Assembly: GCA_002007465.1 (NCBI GenBank)
Contig: LNAC01000008.1
Coordinates: 8,430,810 to 8,494,809, forward strand
DNA length: 64,000 nucleotides
DNA from: Ailurus styani
Taxonomy: Eukaryota > Chordata > Mammalia > Carnivora > Ailuridae
Reading direction: 5' to 3'
Under the pieces are notes generated by a model. That model had not been told where the DNA came from and did no database searches. It saw only the letters and a program-made list of their open reading frames with translations. Shown piece by piece: positions 63,024 to 64,000 of the stretch; position 1 is the first letter of the stretch, and every line of letters begins with the position of its first letter. The translations under genes and the position numbers were made by a program.

Positions 63024-63286
63024 AGAATTAAATGAACAAGTTCACACGAAGAATTCCAAGCCACACCTGGCACATAATAAGTGCTCAAATCATATTGGGT
63101 ACCATTACTACTACTGGTTTTGCTGTTGTTATTACACTTTCCTCTTCGTTACACCTGTTAAGAATTATTTATAGATTCGGTGCCTGCTACATAGCAGGGC
63201 CTCAGTATATGTTTACAGAGGGATCCAACTCCTTGGGGACCCCCTAAGGACCTTGAGCATGAGGTGGCTTAGAAACATCATGATGA

Positions 63287-63434
63287 GGCGCCTGGGTGAC
63301 TCAGTCGTTAAGTGTCTGCACTTCAGGCTCCCTGCTCAGCGGGAAGCCTGCTTCTCCCTCTCCCATTCCTCGCTTGTGTTCCTTCTCTTGCTTATGTCTC
63401 TGTCAAACAAATAAATAAAATCTTTTAAAAAAAA
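63287..63434 (+). repeat. CAN-SINE, internally deleted
   Basis: Begins 'ggcgcctgggtgactcag' and is deleted between the head and 'caggctccctgctcagc'. Target-site duplication agaaacatcatg. Confidence 0.9.
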
Positions 63435-64000
63435 GAAAGAAACATCATGCATTGTGCACAAAATTGGGCTACGGATTACTCGCTGCATGTACCCTTTTCT
63501 GGGGGAATTATTGATCCTTTCTTTCCTTGGATTCTCAATGTGGTCCAGCAAGTGTCCACCTCTTAACTCCCTGCAGGTAGAGCCTAGGACCAGCCTCCTT
63601 CCCCAGACGGCCCAGGGCACAGTAGGAACAGAGATCCCTCCAGCCCCGGCACCCAGGCGCAGGGAGAGATGTTTGGTGATGAGGGTTTTGACTCAACATG
63701 AAACACTGAGTATTTTTCACAGTAAAATTAATACTCCGAAAAAAAAATTAGTACTCCGAATAATGATTATTGGCAGGATTGTCTCCTTTCATTCTCCAGT
63801 CTCGTGCACTGGCTTGAAAATGCTACCACTGGTGGGTGTCACGGGGTTGCATGAATGGGTCCCAGGCAAAGGCTTTTTTGCATGCACTTGGCCTCACTGA
63901 ATTAATTCACTGCAGGTGAGTTCCCGCATCTCCTGAAGTGGCTTCAGGATATCTTTATCTTGTTGCTTTGACCTTGCTATCCATGCTGTTCCAACTCCAC

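Larger units (their letters stand above)
62447..64000 (-). other. PGPEP1: PGPEP1 intron upstream of exon 3 (runs off window)
   Basis: No match to exon 2 (which should encode GPFGEHTVNASW) is found up to 64000. It contains a MIR at about 62675-62815, two SINEs and apparently unique sequence after 63440. Confidence 0.75.

Overview
The window is genomic DNA from a carnivoran mammal, most likely a mustelid (ferret, mink, marten or otter type). About 45 tRNA-derived CAN-SINE copies are present, in the form that opens gggcgcctgggtggctcag followed by 'tgggttaaagcc', which as I recall is typical of mustelids rather than dogs or cats. The genes have introns, mammalian splice sites and AATAAA signals. 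Gene content and order match human 19p13.11 in inverted orientation: LRRC25 (+), GDF15 (-), PGPEP1 (-). SSBP4 would be expected to the left, but no exon of it is visible.

Layout. 1-12 kb: no coding gene seen; a CpG-rich block at 440-900, L2, MIR and L1 fragments, a few SINEs, and a well-bounded candidate non-coding exon at 11271-11380. 12.0-14.95 kb: complete two-exon LRRC25 (307 aa). 15-18.2 kb: L2-rich convergent intergenic DNA with an unrecognised coding-like segment on the minus strand near 17.2-17.6 kb. 18.2-20.94 kb: complete two-exon GDF15 (308 aa) with TATA box, 3' UTR and an intronic hairpin candidate resembling mir-3189. 21-26.7 kb: a degraded tandem duplication holding a second copy of the GDF15 upstream region, a broken GDF15 exon 1, and a copy of the PGPEP1 3' end. 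26.7-46 kb: a graveyard of L1, LTR and SINE insertions, including an inverted duplication with a 52-bp perfect palindrome. 46-49 kb: a CpG-rich block and a well-preserved solo LTR inside a SINE. 49.27-62.45 kb: PGPEP1 exons 5, 4 and 3 (residues 30-209) with a long SINE-free 3' UTR. Exons 1-2 (29 residues) lie beyond the right edge.

The three genes are a conserved neighbourhood, not a pathway: LRRC25 is a myeloid membrane protein that dampens interferon and NF-kB signalling, GDF15 is a secreted stress hormone, and PGPEP1 is a cytosolic pyroglutamyl peptidase. I see no new enzymatic or defence system. The most notable structures are the GDF15/PGPEP1 duplication with a tract of near-identity that suggests gene conversion, the solo LTR, the inverted duplication, and a changed furin site in GDF15. 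Five single Ns, two of them flanked by duplicated sequence, and a 21-base poly-G start point to assembly problems.
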